Of a stretch of 5,495 nt of DNA, positions 1-5,142 are shown piece after piece (the stretch's first letter is position 1; each line of letters opens with the position of its first letter). This DNA comes from Campylobacteraceae bacterium (GTDB taxonomy: Bacteria; Campylobacterota; Campylobacteria; Campylobacterales; Sulfurovaceae). The notes under the pieces are model-generated. The model saw only the letters and a program-made list of their open reading frames with translations. It had not been told where the DNA came from and did not search any database. The stretch lies in NCBI GenBank assembly GCA_027022775.1, contig JALVXO010000283.1, forward strand, positions 1 to 5,495, read 5' to 3'. The position numbers and the translations under genes were made by a program.

Positions 1-261
1 CCTATTATGGAGGTAAAATCTCGCCGTGTGGGTGGTGCTACTTACCAGGTTCCAGTAGAGGTTCGCCCTGTGCGCCAGCAATCTTTGGCAATCAGATGGA
101 TTGTTGATGCAGCAAGAAAAAGAAACGAAAGAACCATGATTGAGAGATTAAGCAATGAGTTAATGGATGCAGCAACTGAAAAGGGCGCGGCATTTAAGAA
201 GAAAGAAGATACTTACAAAATGGCAGAAGCTAACAAAGCGTTTGCTCACTACAGATGGTAA
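1..261 (+). CDS. rpsG: 30S ribosomal protein S7, C-terminal part (5' end outside window)
   Basis: This is the last 86 codons of ribosomal protein S7, which nucleates assembly of the 30S head by binding the 3' domain of 16S rRNA and lies near the decoding site. The frame is open from base 1, so the ATG at 7 is an internal methionine and not the start. The family usually has about 156 residues, so roughly the first 70 are missing. Recognisable S7 blocks are VEVRPVRQQSLAIRWIV, the RKRNERTM stretch and the closing MAEANKAFAHYRW, which is the usual C-terminal end. The TAA stop at 259-261 overlaps the ribosome-binding site of fusA, and the 11-bp gap suggests one transcript with coupled translation. 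Identification is by recognised sequence and by the rpsG-fusA order. Confidence 0.97.
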   Translation, partial: PIMEVKSRRVGGATYQVPVEVRPVRQQSLAIRWIVDAARKRNERTMIERLSNELMDAATEKGAAFKKKEDTYKMAEANKAFAHYRW

Positions 262-272
262 GGGATTAAAAG
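262..272 (+). promoter_or_regulatory. fusA ribosome-binding site overlapping the rpsG stop
   Basis: The purine run AAGGGA spans 260-265, so it begins inside the rpsG TAA stop, and lies 7 nt before the fusA ATG at 273. Ribosomes ending on rpsG would clear or re-use this site, which fits coupled translation of the two genes. It also fixes the fusA start at 273. Confidence 0.75.
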
Positions 273-2354
273 ATGGCAAGAAAATATCCGTTAGAGAGAG
301 TAAGAAATATCGGTATTGCGGCGCATATTGATGCGGGTAAAACTACAACTACAGAAAGAATCCTTTTCTATACCGGTGTGAGCCACAAAATCGGTGAGGT
401 TCACGACGGTGCGGCTACAATGGACTGGATGGAACAAGAGCAAGAAAGAGGTATTACAATTACCTCTGCTGCGACTACTTGTGTTTGGAAAAATCACCAA
501 ATTAACATTATTGACACTCCGGGCCACGTTGACTTTACAATCGAAGTTGAGCGTTCTATGAGAGTTTTAGATGGCGCTGTAGCGGTATTCTGTTCTGTTG
601 GAGGGGTTCAGCCTCAGTCAGAGACTGTTTGGAGACAGGCTAATAAATATGGCGTTCCAAGAATTGTTTTTGTTAACAAAATGGACAGAATCGGTGCAGA
701 CTTTTTTGAGGTAGAGCGCCAAATCAGAGAGAGACTTAAAGCAAATCCTGTGCCTATTCAAATTCCAATCGGCGCAGAAGATGATTTCCAGGGTGTTGTT
801 GATTTGGTAGAGATGAAAGCTGTTATCTGGGATGATGATCAGACTCTAATGGGGCAAAAGTTTGATATTGTTGATATCCCAGAAGAGTATCTTGAAAAAG
901 CAGAAGAGTACAGAGAAAAACTTATCGAAGCTGTTGCAGAGACAGACGAAGAGTTAATGGAGAAATATTTCGGCGGCGAAGAGATTACAAAAGAGGAGAT
1001 TAAAGCTGCCCTTAAAAAAGGAACGCTTGATTTAAGCATTACTCCAATGACTTGCGGAACAGCATTTAAAAATAAAGGTGTTCAGACACTTCTTGATGCG
1101 GTTGTAGATTATCTGCCTGCTCCTACAGAGGTAGAGGCTATTAAAGGCGAATATGAAGATGGAACCGAAGTTTCTGTAGAGTCAACTGATGACGGGCCAT
1201 TTGCTGCATTGGCGTTTAAAATTATGACAGACCCGTTTGTTGGACAGCTTACATTTATCCGTGTTTACAGAGGTATTTTGCACAGCGGCTCTTATGTTTA
1301 CAACACAACAAAAGGCAAAAAAGAGAGAATCGGACGCCTTCTTAAAATGCACTCAAACAAAAGAGAAGAGATTAACGAACTTTACGCCGGTGAAATCGGT
1401 GCGGTTGTAGGGCTTAAAGATACTCTTACAGGTGATACTCTAGCAGATGAGAAAGATAAAGTTATTTTAGAGAGAATGGAGTTCCCTGATCCGGTTATCT
1501 CTGTTGCGGTTGAGCCAAAAACAAAAGCTGACCAAGAGAAAATGTCTATTGCGCTTCAGAAACTTGCGCAGGAAGACCCAAGCTTTAGAGTTCACACAGA
1601 TGAAGAGTCTGGTCAGACAATTATTTCTGGTATGGGTGAGCTTCACTTAGAAATTATTGTTGACAGAATGAAAAGAGAGTTTAAAGTAGAAGCCGAGGTA
1701 GGCGCGCCGCAGGTTGCTTACAGAGAAACCATCAGAAGCACTGTTGAGCAAGAATACAAATATGCTAAACAGTCAGGCGGACGCGGTCAGTATGGTCATG
1801 TATTTATTAAACTTGAGCCAAAAGAGCCGGGCAGCGGATATGAGTTTGTTGATGAAATTAAAGGCGGGGTTATTCCAAAAGAGTATATTCCTGCGGTTGA
1901 TAAAGGTATCCAAGAGGCTATGCTTCGCGGTATTCAGGCAGGCTACCCTGTAGAAGATGTAAAAGTTACACTATATGACGGTAGCTACCACGAAGTTGAC
2001 TCAAGCGAAATGGCATTTAAACTTGCCGGTTCTATGGCATTTAGAGAGGGTGCTAAAAAAGCTAACCCTGTAATTTTAGAACCTATTATGAAAGTTGAAA
2101 TCGAAGTGCCAGAAGAGTATATGGGCGATGTAATCGGCGATGTTTCTAAACGCCGCGGACAGGTAAACGGAATGAATGACAGAGCAGGAAACAAAATTGT
2201 TGACGCTTTCGTTCCTCTTGCAGAGATGTTCGGTTACTCTACAGACCTACGCTCTATGACTCAAGGGCGCGCAACATACTCTATGGAATTTGACCACTAC
2301 GAAGAGGTCCCTGCAAATATTGCACAAGAAATTATCGAAAAAAGAAACGGCTAA
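273..2354 (+). CDS. fusA: Translation elongation factor G (EF-G)
   Basis: EF-G is the cytoplasmic GTPase that drives tRNA-mRNA translocation and, with RRF, ribosome recycling. At 693 residues it has the normal family length. The GTPase motifs are all visible: P-loop AHIDAGKT at 17-24, switch I RGITITSAATT at 59-69, DTPGH at 81-85 with catalytic His85, and NKMD at 135-138. Domain II follows from about 285 and domain III from about 405. Domain IV contains GGRGQYGHV at 502-510 and its tip loop GSYHEVDSSE from 570, with His573 matching the tip histidine that reaches the decoding centre. Domain V makes up the rest. All key residues are present, so this is the canonical housekeeping copy and not an EF-G2-type paralogue. 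It sits 11 bp after rpsG and is closed by a hairpin terminator just after the stop. Confidence 0.99.
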   Translation: MARKYPLERVRNIGIAAHIDAGKTTTTERILFYTGVSHKIGEVHDGAATMDWMEQEQERGITITSAATTCVWKNHQINIIDTPGHVDFTIEVERSMRVLDGAVAVFCSVGGVQPQSETVWRQANKYGVPRIVFVNKMDRIGADFFEVERQIRERLKANPVPIQIPIGAEDDFQGVVDLVEMKAVIWDDDQTLMGQKFDIVDIPEEYLEKAEEYREKLIEAVAETDEELMEKYFGGEEITKEEIKAALKKGTLDLSITPMTCGTAFKNKGVQTLLDAVVDYLPAPTEVEAIKGEYEDGTEVSVESTDDGPFAALAFKIMTDPFVGQLTFIRVYRGILHSGSYVYNTTKGKKERIGRLLKMHSNKREEINELYAGEIGAVVGLKDTLTGDTLADEKDKVILERMEFPDPVISVAVEPKTKADQEKMSIALQKLAQEDPSFRVHTDEESGQTIISGMGELHLEIIVDRMKREFKVEAEVGAPQVAYRETIRSTVEQEYKYAKQSGGRGQYGHVFIKLEPKEPGSGYEFVDEIKGGVIPKEYIPAVDKGIQEAMLRGIQAGYPVEDVKVTLYDGSYHEVDSSEMAFKLAGSMAFREGAKKANPVILEPIMKVEIEVPEEYMGDVIGDVSKRRGQVNGMNDRAGNKIVDAFVPLAEMFGYSTDLRSMTQGRATYSMEFDHYEEVPANIAQEIIEKRNG

Positions 2355-2355
2355 C

Positions 2356-2377
2356 AAAACTGCCTTTGGGCAGTTTT
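2356..2377 (+). terminator. Intrinsic terminator of the rpsG-fusA transcript
   Basis: AAAACTGCC (2356-2364) and GGCAGTTTT (2369-2377) form a perfect 9-bp stem closed by a 4-nt TTTG loop, starting 2 nt after the fusA stop. The T run is the 3' arm of the stem and the A run is its 5' arm, so it could work in both directions. This is the clearest end of the ribosomal operon transcript. Confidence 0.8.
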
Positions 2378-2388
2378 GAGCCAAGAGA

Positions 2389-2409
2389 TTAGGGCTTAGA
2401 GCCTAGAGC
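2389..2409. repeat. Three imperfect 7-bp tandem repeats
   Basis: TTAGGGC, TTAGAGC and CTAGAGC follow one another with no gap, each differing from the next by one base. They lie directly after the fusA terminator and before a T-rich stretch. GGCT (2393-2396) and AGCC (2400-2403) can also pair as a short hairpin ahead of TTTTTC, so a weak back-up terminator is an alternative reading. Confidence 0.45.
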
Positions 2410-2411
2410 TT

Positions 2412-2447
2412 TTTCTTCTTTTTGTCATTCTGAGCGCAGCGAAGAAA
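2412..2447. repeat. Dispersed-repeat-like motif (TCATTCTGAGCG...AGCGAAGAA type)
   Basis: The stretch at 2424-2446 contains TCATTCTGAGCG followed by CAGCGAAGAA. From memory, this closely matches a short intergenic repeat seen many times in unrelated bacterial genomes, usually with GAAGCGAAGAA at its end. The outer bases TTTCTTC (2412-2418) and GAAGAAA (2441-2447) form a 7-bp inverted repeat around it, so it may fold. It is far richer in G and C than the bases around it, which suggests an inserted unit and not a local drift product. Its function is unknown. The match is recalled, not searched. Confidence 0.5.
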
Positions 2448-2488
2448 CTCCACAGTTTATAACCTCATTTATATCTTGAATTGAAAAA

Positions 2489-2576
2489 TAATTGAACCCT
2501 CTGAAAAACTGCGTTCGCGAAGCGAAAAATAAAACTTGCTTGAGTGAAATTAACAGTTTTTCAGAGCACTCAATTA
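2489..2576. repeat. 88-bp inverted-repeat element, possibly a tiny MITE-like unit
   Basis: The ends TAATTGA (2489-2495) and TCAATTA (2570-2576) pair perfectly over 7 bp. After a 3x3 mismatch, CTCTGAAAAACTG (2499-2511) pairs perfectly with CAGTTTTTCAGAG (2554-2566) over 13 bp. The 42-bp centre includes the palindrome TTCGCGAA (2514-2521) and a GCGAAGCGAA run. A competing pairing exists: TTGAGTG (2540-2546) with CACTCAA (2567-2573), which would exclude the outer 7-bp stem. The element lies between the fusA terminator and the promoter of the mntA-like gene, so that promoter does not transcribe it. It may be a small non-autonomous mobile element, a REP-like unit or a structured 3' region. No transposase is present, and I saw no clear target-site duplication. 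Confidence 0.6.
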
Positions 2577-2588
2577 GGAATATACATC

Positions 2589-2618
2589 TTTACATAGTTT
2601 TTGCAATTATGATATAAT
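2589..2618 (+). promoter_or_regulatory. Sigma70 promoter of the mntA-hepT pair
   Basis: A -35 box TTTACA (2589-2594) and a consensus -10 box TATAAT (2613-2618) are 18 bp apart. TG at 2610-2611 adds an extended -10. Transcription would start near 2625, giving a leader of about 25 nt. The leader holds the ribosome site GAGGGA (2638-2643), 7 nt before the ATG at 2651. Confidence 0.75.
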
Positions 2619-2650
2619 ATTCAATAACTTTTTATAAGAGGGAAATTTTA

Positions 2651-2950
2651 ATGGCTCAAAAGCAAAAAATATTAAATTTTTTAAAGTCACATCAAGATTT
2701 TTATAGCCAAAAATACGGAATAAAATTTATAGGTCTGTTTGGTTCTTTTGCAAGAGACGAAGCAAACGAAAAAAGCGATATTGACATTTTATATACAATC
2801 GAAAAAGGCAAAAAACTATCTATATTTTCATATTTAAAGTTAAAAAAACAGTTAGAAGATTATTTTAATAAAAAGGTTGATTTAGTCAGAGAAGAAACTG
2901 TAAAGCCTCAATTGAAAAACTATATACATAAAGATATGCATTATGTTTAA
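2651..2950 (+). CDS. mntA: MntA-type minimal nucleotidyltransferase, antitoxin of HepT/MntA system
   Basis: This 99-residue protein belongs to the minimal nucleotidyltransferases of the polymerase-beta fold. The signature GSFARDEANEKSDID is at 31-45, giving the glycine-serine nucleotide site and the metal-binding Asp43 and Asp45. A likely third carboxylate is Asp77 in VDLV. In characterised MntA-HepT pairs, MntA is the antitoxin: it AMPylates a tyrosine near the HEPN motif of HepT and so blocks its RNase activity. The length is normal and nothing key is missing. The ATG is supported by GAGGGA 7 nt upstream and a strong promoter. The last 8 bp overlap the start of the hepT frame, as expected for a co-translated pair. 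The gene is more A/T-rich than fusA, consistent with acquired DNA. The role is inferred from motif and neighbour. Since the partner toxin is broken, its present function is uncertain. Confidence 0.85.
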   Translation: MAQKQKILNFLKSHQDFYSQKYGIKFIGLFGSFARDEANEKSDIDILYTIEKGKKLSIFSYLKLKKQLEDYFNKKVDLVREETVKPQLKNYIHKDMHYV

Positions 2951-3305
2951 AAGTAGCAGAGATTATAAGTTATATATTCAAGATATAATTTATGAATGTA
3001 AAAATATTAGAAATTTCGTAAAAAATATAACTTATGAAGAGTTTACTCAAAATATTGAAAAGGTTTATGCAGTAGCTAAAGCTTTCGAAAATATTGGAGA
3101 AGCTGTTAAAAACATTCCCAAATAAATTACGAAAGACTATCCTCAAATTCCTTGGAGCGAAGTAGCCAAAATGAGAGACATTTTAACACATCACTATTTT
3201 GGAGTAGATGACAAAGTTTTATGGGATACTTTAAGTGATGATTTTGATAAATTTGAAAAAGTTATTAATGATATTTTAAATAAATTAGATAAGCCTTTAA
3301 ATTAG
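2943..3305 (+). pseudogene. hepT: HepT-like HEPN RNase toxin, interrupted by an in-frame TAA
   Basis: The frame starts at ATG 2943, overlapping mntA by 8 bp, and reads 60 codons to ENIGEAVKNIPK before a TAA at 3123-3125. The same frame then continues without a shift for 59 codons to TAG 3303-3305. The second part reads ITKDYPQIPWSEVAKMRDIL and onward, matching the known HepT layout. The RX4HXY motif RDILTHHY (codons 78-85: Arg78, His83, Tyr85) lies entirely after the stop. Arg and His form the RNase site, and the tyrosine is the one AMPylated by MntA in studied systems. With the stop repaired, the protein would be 120 residues, normal for the family. A one-base G to T change turning GAA (Glu) into TAA would explain it. 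The 60-residue product would lack the active site. A sequencing error or readthrough are alternatives. Confidence 0.85.
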
Positions 3306-3309
3306 ATTG

Positions 3310-3315
3310 TATAAT
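3310..3315 (+). promoter_or_regulatory. Possible -10 box for the frameshifted gene downstream
   Basis: A TATAAT hexamer stands 5 bp after the hepT TAG, about 90 bp before the next ATG. I see no good -35 at the right distance, so it is a weak candidate. In such A/T-rich DNA it may be chance. The rest of 3306-3403 holds only a 7-bp inverted repeat, AAATTGT (3320-3326) with ACAATTT (3354-3360). Confidence 0.25.
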
Positions 3316-3403
3316 TTATAAATTGTATTTGTTATTTTTTAAGCAAAAGCTAAACAATTTAATCTGTAAATTTTGTAATTAAAAAAACAAAAAGGTTTCT
3401 ATA

Positions 3404-4038
3404 ATGGATTTACTTAGATATTACACTAAAAACGGAGAACTTGTAAAGGTATCTATCGAAGAAGTAGAAAGCTGGATAAGTAACCAAAATAAAAATGAAC
3501 TTGCTGATTTTATATATAAAAGGTTCTACTACAGATACATAAAACCTTTTGAATATAAAGCCGATAAAAAAATTAAAAGCAAGGAATCGGGTAAAGAAAT
3601 AAATGAATATGAGCTTTTATATAAAAACGGTTTTTCTATAATGGCAAATTGCTGTTTAATGATAGAAGCTTTTAAACTTTCTACAGAGGTTGGAAAAATT
3701 CTAATAGAAATAGCGAAAATGCATTTTTAAAATTTTTTACTAGAAATAATAATTTTAAAGATTTTGCTATTGATGATATGCCTACGATATTTTATAAACA
3801 CATAAGATGCGGTATCCTTCATCAAGGGGAGATTACAGGAGGATGGAGAATAACAAGGGAACAAGACAAACCATTGTTAGATAAAAAAAACAAAGTAATA
3901 AATGCTACACAATTTATGGAAACTCTTAATAGATCTTTAGAAAATTATAAGAAAGAATTAGAAAAGGCCGATTGGAATGATGAGATTTGGAAAAAAGCAA
4001 AAAATAAATTAAAGTATATTATAAAAGAATCGAAATAA
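3404..4038 (+). pseudogene. Unrecognised HEPN-like (RX4H) protein gene, broken by a one-base deletion
   Basis: Two reading frames join into one gene. The first runs from ATG 3404 (ribosome site AAAGG at 3391-3395) and in its correct part ends MANCCLMIEAFK at codon 91. The second frame continues with TFYRGWKNSNRNSENAF and ends at TAA 4036-4038. Adding one A to AAA at 3674-3676 restores the sequence EAFKTFYRGW and gives a 211-residue protein. As it stands, translation leaves the frame and stops at 3730 after 108 codons. The restored protein has RCGILHQGE at 135-143, an RX4H motif (Arg135, His140) of the kind that forms HEPN RNase sites, followed by TGGWRI. From memory, similar hypothetical proteins with MIE, RCG(I/L)LHQ and GGW blocks exist in defence-rich regions, but I cannot name a family. 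The HEPN assignment is inference. The part from 3778 has its own ATG but no convincing ribosome site. Confidence 0.7.
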
Positions 4039-4073
4039 GATTTTATTTAATTATCTATTTTAACTTTTGAGCC

Positions 4074-4102
4074 TTGACAAACCCTTCTATTTTATATATA
4101 AT
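4074..4102 (+). promoter_or_regulatory. Consensus sigma70 promoter of the antitoxin-PIN operon
   Basis: TTGACA (4074-4079) and TATAAT (4097-4102) match both consensus hexamers exactly, with the ideal 17-bp spacing. Transcription should begin near 4109, about 20 nt before the ATG at 4130. This argues against starting the antitoxin at the in-frame TTG at 4067, which lies upstream of the -35 box. Such a strong promoter is typical for a toxin-antitoxin operon held down by its own antitoxin. Confidence 0.85.
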
Positions 4103-4121
4103 AATTTTAGTATATATAAAA
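4090..4121. promoter_or_regulatory. Candidate autoregulatory operator (11-bp perfect inverted repeat)
   Basis: TTTTATATATA (4090-4100) and TATATATAAAA (4111-4121) are perfect inverted repeats around a 10-bp spacer. They cover most of the -10 box, the expected transcription start and the upstream edge of the ribosome site. Arm centres are 21 bp apart, about two helical turns, which suits two dimers or one tetramer on one face of the DNA. Phd/YefM antitoxins usually repress their own promoter by binding such palindromes. The arms are A/T-only, so chance is a real alternative. Confidence 0.55.
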
Positions 4122-4129
4122 GGAAAATT

Positions 4130-4384
4130 ATGCAAAAAATATCGATTGGGGATTTACAGAAAAATATTTCTGTTTTGACTAAAATAGATGACTCTTTAAC
4201 AATTGTTGATAAAAGAAAAAACAGGGCGGTTGCTGTTGTGTATCCTATAAAGCAAAATTCGGTAGTAAAATCGCTGGCGGGTAAATACAAAAATAGAATT
4301 GGCAAAACAGATAAATCTTTGCAAGAGATAAAAGAGCAGGCTTTAAAAGAGGCATTGGGGCAAAAGTATGGTTTATCTGATTGA
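4130..4384 (+). CDS. Phd/YefM-type antitoxin
   Basis: This 84-residue protein looks like a type II antitoxin of the Phd/YefM family, in which an N-terminal DNA-binding domain represses the operon and a flexible C-terminal tail wraps and blocks the toxin. The N-terminal part ISIGDLQKNISVLTK followed by SLTIVDKRKNRAVAVVYPI has the family pattern: a beta strand, a helix with the N-I-S element, then the strand with a basic turn and a hydrophobic strand ending in P-I. The charged tail from about residue 55 (KTDKSLQEIKEQALKEAL) is a likely helix for toxin binding. ATG 4130 is chosen because AAAAGGA (4118-4124) precedes it and the promoter ends just upstream. Its last 17 bp overlap the PIN toxin gene, so the two are co-translated. 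The family call rests on pattern and on the partner gene. Confidence 0.75.
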   Translation: MQKISIGDLQKNISVLTKIDDSLTIVDKRKNRAVAVVYPIKQNSVVKSLAGKYKNRIGKTDKSLQEIKEQALKEALGQKYGLSD

Positions 4385-4742
4385 TACCAATATAATTATC
4401 AGGTTTTTAGTCGGAGATAACGAAGAGCATTTTAAAATAGCAGTCGATATTTTTGATAAAATAGAAAACGGTCAAATAAAAGCCGAAATTTTAGAGCCGG
4501 TTTTAATTGAAGCCTATTTTGTTTTGATTAAATTTTATAAATTGCCAAAAGATGAAGTTATTGAAGATCTAAAAAAGATAATTGCATTAAAAGGAATAAT
4601 CGGCGATAAAATTTTGCTTTTGGAAACTTTGAATAATTTGCTTTCTAAAAATATAGATTTTGCAGATGCTCTAATTTGCGCTAAAAGCAAATTGTATGTA
4701 TATAGTAAATTAAGTTTTGACAATGATTTAAAAAAGTGCTGA
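4368..4742 (+). CDS. PIN-domain toxin (VapC-like ribonuclease)
   Basis: This 124-residue protein is a PIN-domain nuclease, the toxin class that cuts RNA with a metal-dependent acidic site. The four expected acidic positions are visible: Asp6 in LIDTNIIIR, Glu48 in PVLIEAYFVL, Asp100 in DFADALI (with Asp97 next to it) and Asp118 in SFDNDL. The length is normal for a PIN toxin and no lesion is seen, so it should be active. The ATG overlaps the antitoxin end by 17 bp, and GGGG at 4357-4360 inside the antitoxin gene is its likely ribosome site, which keeps toxin output tied to antitoxin translation. It sits at the end of the operon driven by the consensus promoter at 4074. The exact RNA target cannot be told from sequence. 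Confidence 0.85.
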   Translation: MVYLIDTNIIIRFLVGDNEEHFKIAVDIFDKIENGQIKAEILEPVLIEAYFVLIKFYKLPKDEVIEDLKKIIALKGIIGDKILLLETLNNLLSKNIDFADALICAKSKLYVYSKLSFDNDLKKC

Positions 4743-4751
4743 TTTTACAAT

Positions 4752-4770
4752 AAATCCAATTTTTGGCTTT
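4752..4770. terminator. Weak hairpin between the convergent PIN and exported-protein genes
   Basis: CCAA (4756-4759) pairs with TTGG (4763-4766) around a TTT loop. AAA (4752-4754) and TTT (4768-4770) extend the stem past one T-C mismatch. T-rich bases follow on the + strand and A-rich bases on the other. The position between two converging genes suits a shared terminator, but the stem is weak. Confidence 0.35.
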
Positions 4771-5066
4771 TATTTGTCATCATAAAGGTCTGAAATATCA
4801 AAATCGTATTCAGGCTCGATTAACGGTACTTTTTCTACAGATTTTGGATCTACTTCATCTTGAGATAGGTTATATTCGTCTCCCATATAAAATTTTTGTT
4901 CTTTTTCATATTTTTTCTCTTTTGCAATAGCCTCTTGCAGGTGTTTGTCTATCAGTGTATTGTTGCTCTCTTTTGAGCTGTTTTTATCTGTAGCATTCAA
5001 ATCTGTAGCGTTATTTTGGGCGTAAATAGAGACTGTCAGTAAAAAAATAAATAGACTCCTAACCAT
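4770..5066 (-). CDS. Small exported hypothetical protein with signal peptide
   Basis: The 98-residue product starts MVRSLFIFLLTVSIYAQNN: a basic residue, a hydrophobic core and a likely signal peptidase site after Ala16, so it is probably periplasmic. The mature part is very hydrophilic. First comes an Asn/Asp/Thr/Ser-rich linker (about 17-37), then a charged helix with QEAIAKEKKYEKEQKFY (about 44-60), then an acidic tail, DPKSVEKVPLIEPEYDFDIS. I see no cysteine, lipobox, enzyme motif or second membrane segment. Similar short proteins with a DPKS...IEP-YDFD tail occur in Campylobacterota as far as I recall, but I know no function. The start is backed by AAGGG at 5073-5077, 6 nt away. The gene converges on the PIN toxin and diverges from hsp20. 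Its codon use resembles the host genes, so it is probably native and not part of the accessory block. Confidence 0.75.
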   Translation of the reverse strand: MVRSLFIFLLTVSIYAQNNATDLNATDKNSSKESNNTLIDKHLQEAIAKEKKYEKEQKFYMGDEYNLSQDEVDPKSVEKVPLIEPEYDFDISDLYDDK

Positions 5067-5099
5067 AATATACCCTTATAGTTTGCTTTTGTTTTACTT

Positions 5100-5128
5100 A
5101 TTATATCTTTTTTCTCTTTTATATGCAA
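5100..5128 (-). promoter_or_regulatory. Probable promoter of the small exported protein
   Basis: Read on the minus strand, TATAAT (5100-5105) is a perfect -10 box. TTGCAT (5123-5128) is a partial -35 box 17 bp upstream. The start would be near 5093, leaving a leader of about 27 nt that carries the AAGGG ribosome site. Confidence 0.5.
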
Positions 5129-5142
5129 CTTAAGTAGCAATC

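Noticed and set aside
291..2194. Minus-strand and alternate-frame open frames inside fusA
   Set aside because: They are shadows of a fully conserved EF-G gene, with no ribosome sites of note and unnatural compositions.
2539..2573. HspR-type HAIR operator (CTTGAGT...ACTCAA)
   Set aside because: The half-sites CTTGAGT and ACTCAA are 22 bp apart instead of the usual 7, and the place is far from hsp20. They are better explained as part of the 88-bp inverted-repeat element.
2355..2650. CRISPR array or small RNA gene in the repeat-rich spacer
   Set aside because: The repeats differ from one another and are not evenly spaced, no cas gene is present, and no promoter faces the hairpins to make a defined RNA.
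3123..3125. Recoding of the hepT stop as an unusual amino acid
   Set aside because: Selenocysteine uses TGA and pyrrolysine uses TAG. TAA is not known to be recoded in such bacteria, and I see no special structure after it.
3670..3680. Programmed -1 frameshift in the RX4H gene (TTTTAAAC)
   Set aside because: In the used frame the codons are TTT AAA CTT. Slipping back one base at TTT would put TAA next, and slipping at AAA would pair lysine tRNA with TAA. A lost A restores the family-like EAFKTFYRGW, so a plain deletion is simpler.
4067..4129. Longer antitoxin form from an in-frame TTG at 4067
   Set aside because: That start lies upstream of a perfect TTGACA/TATAAT promoter, so the transcript would not contain it. 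ATG 4130 has a proper ribosome site and fits the family start.
4087..4723. Minus-strand open frames across the antitoxin and PIN genes
   Set aside because: They mirror well-supported coding frames, one covers the promoter region, and neither has a recognisable domain.
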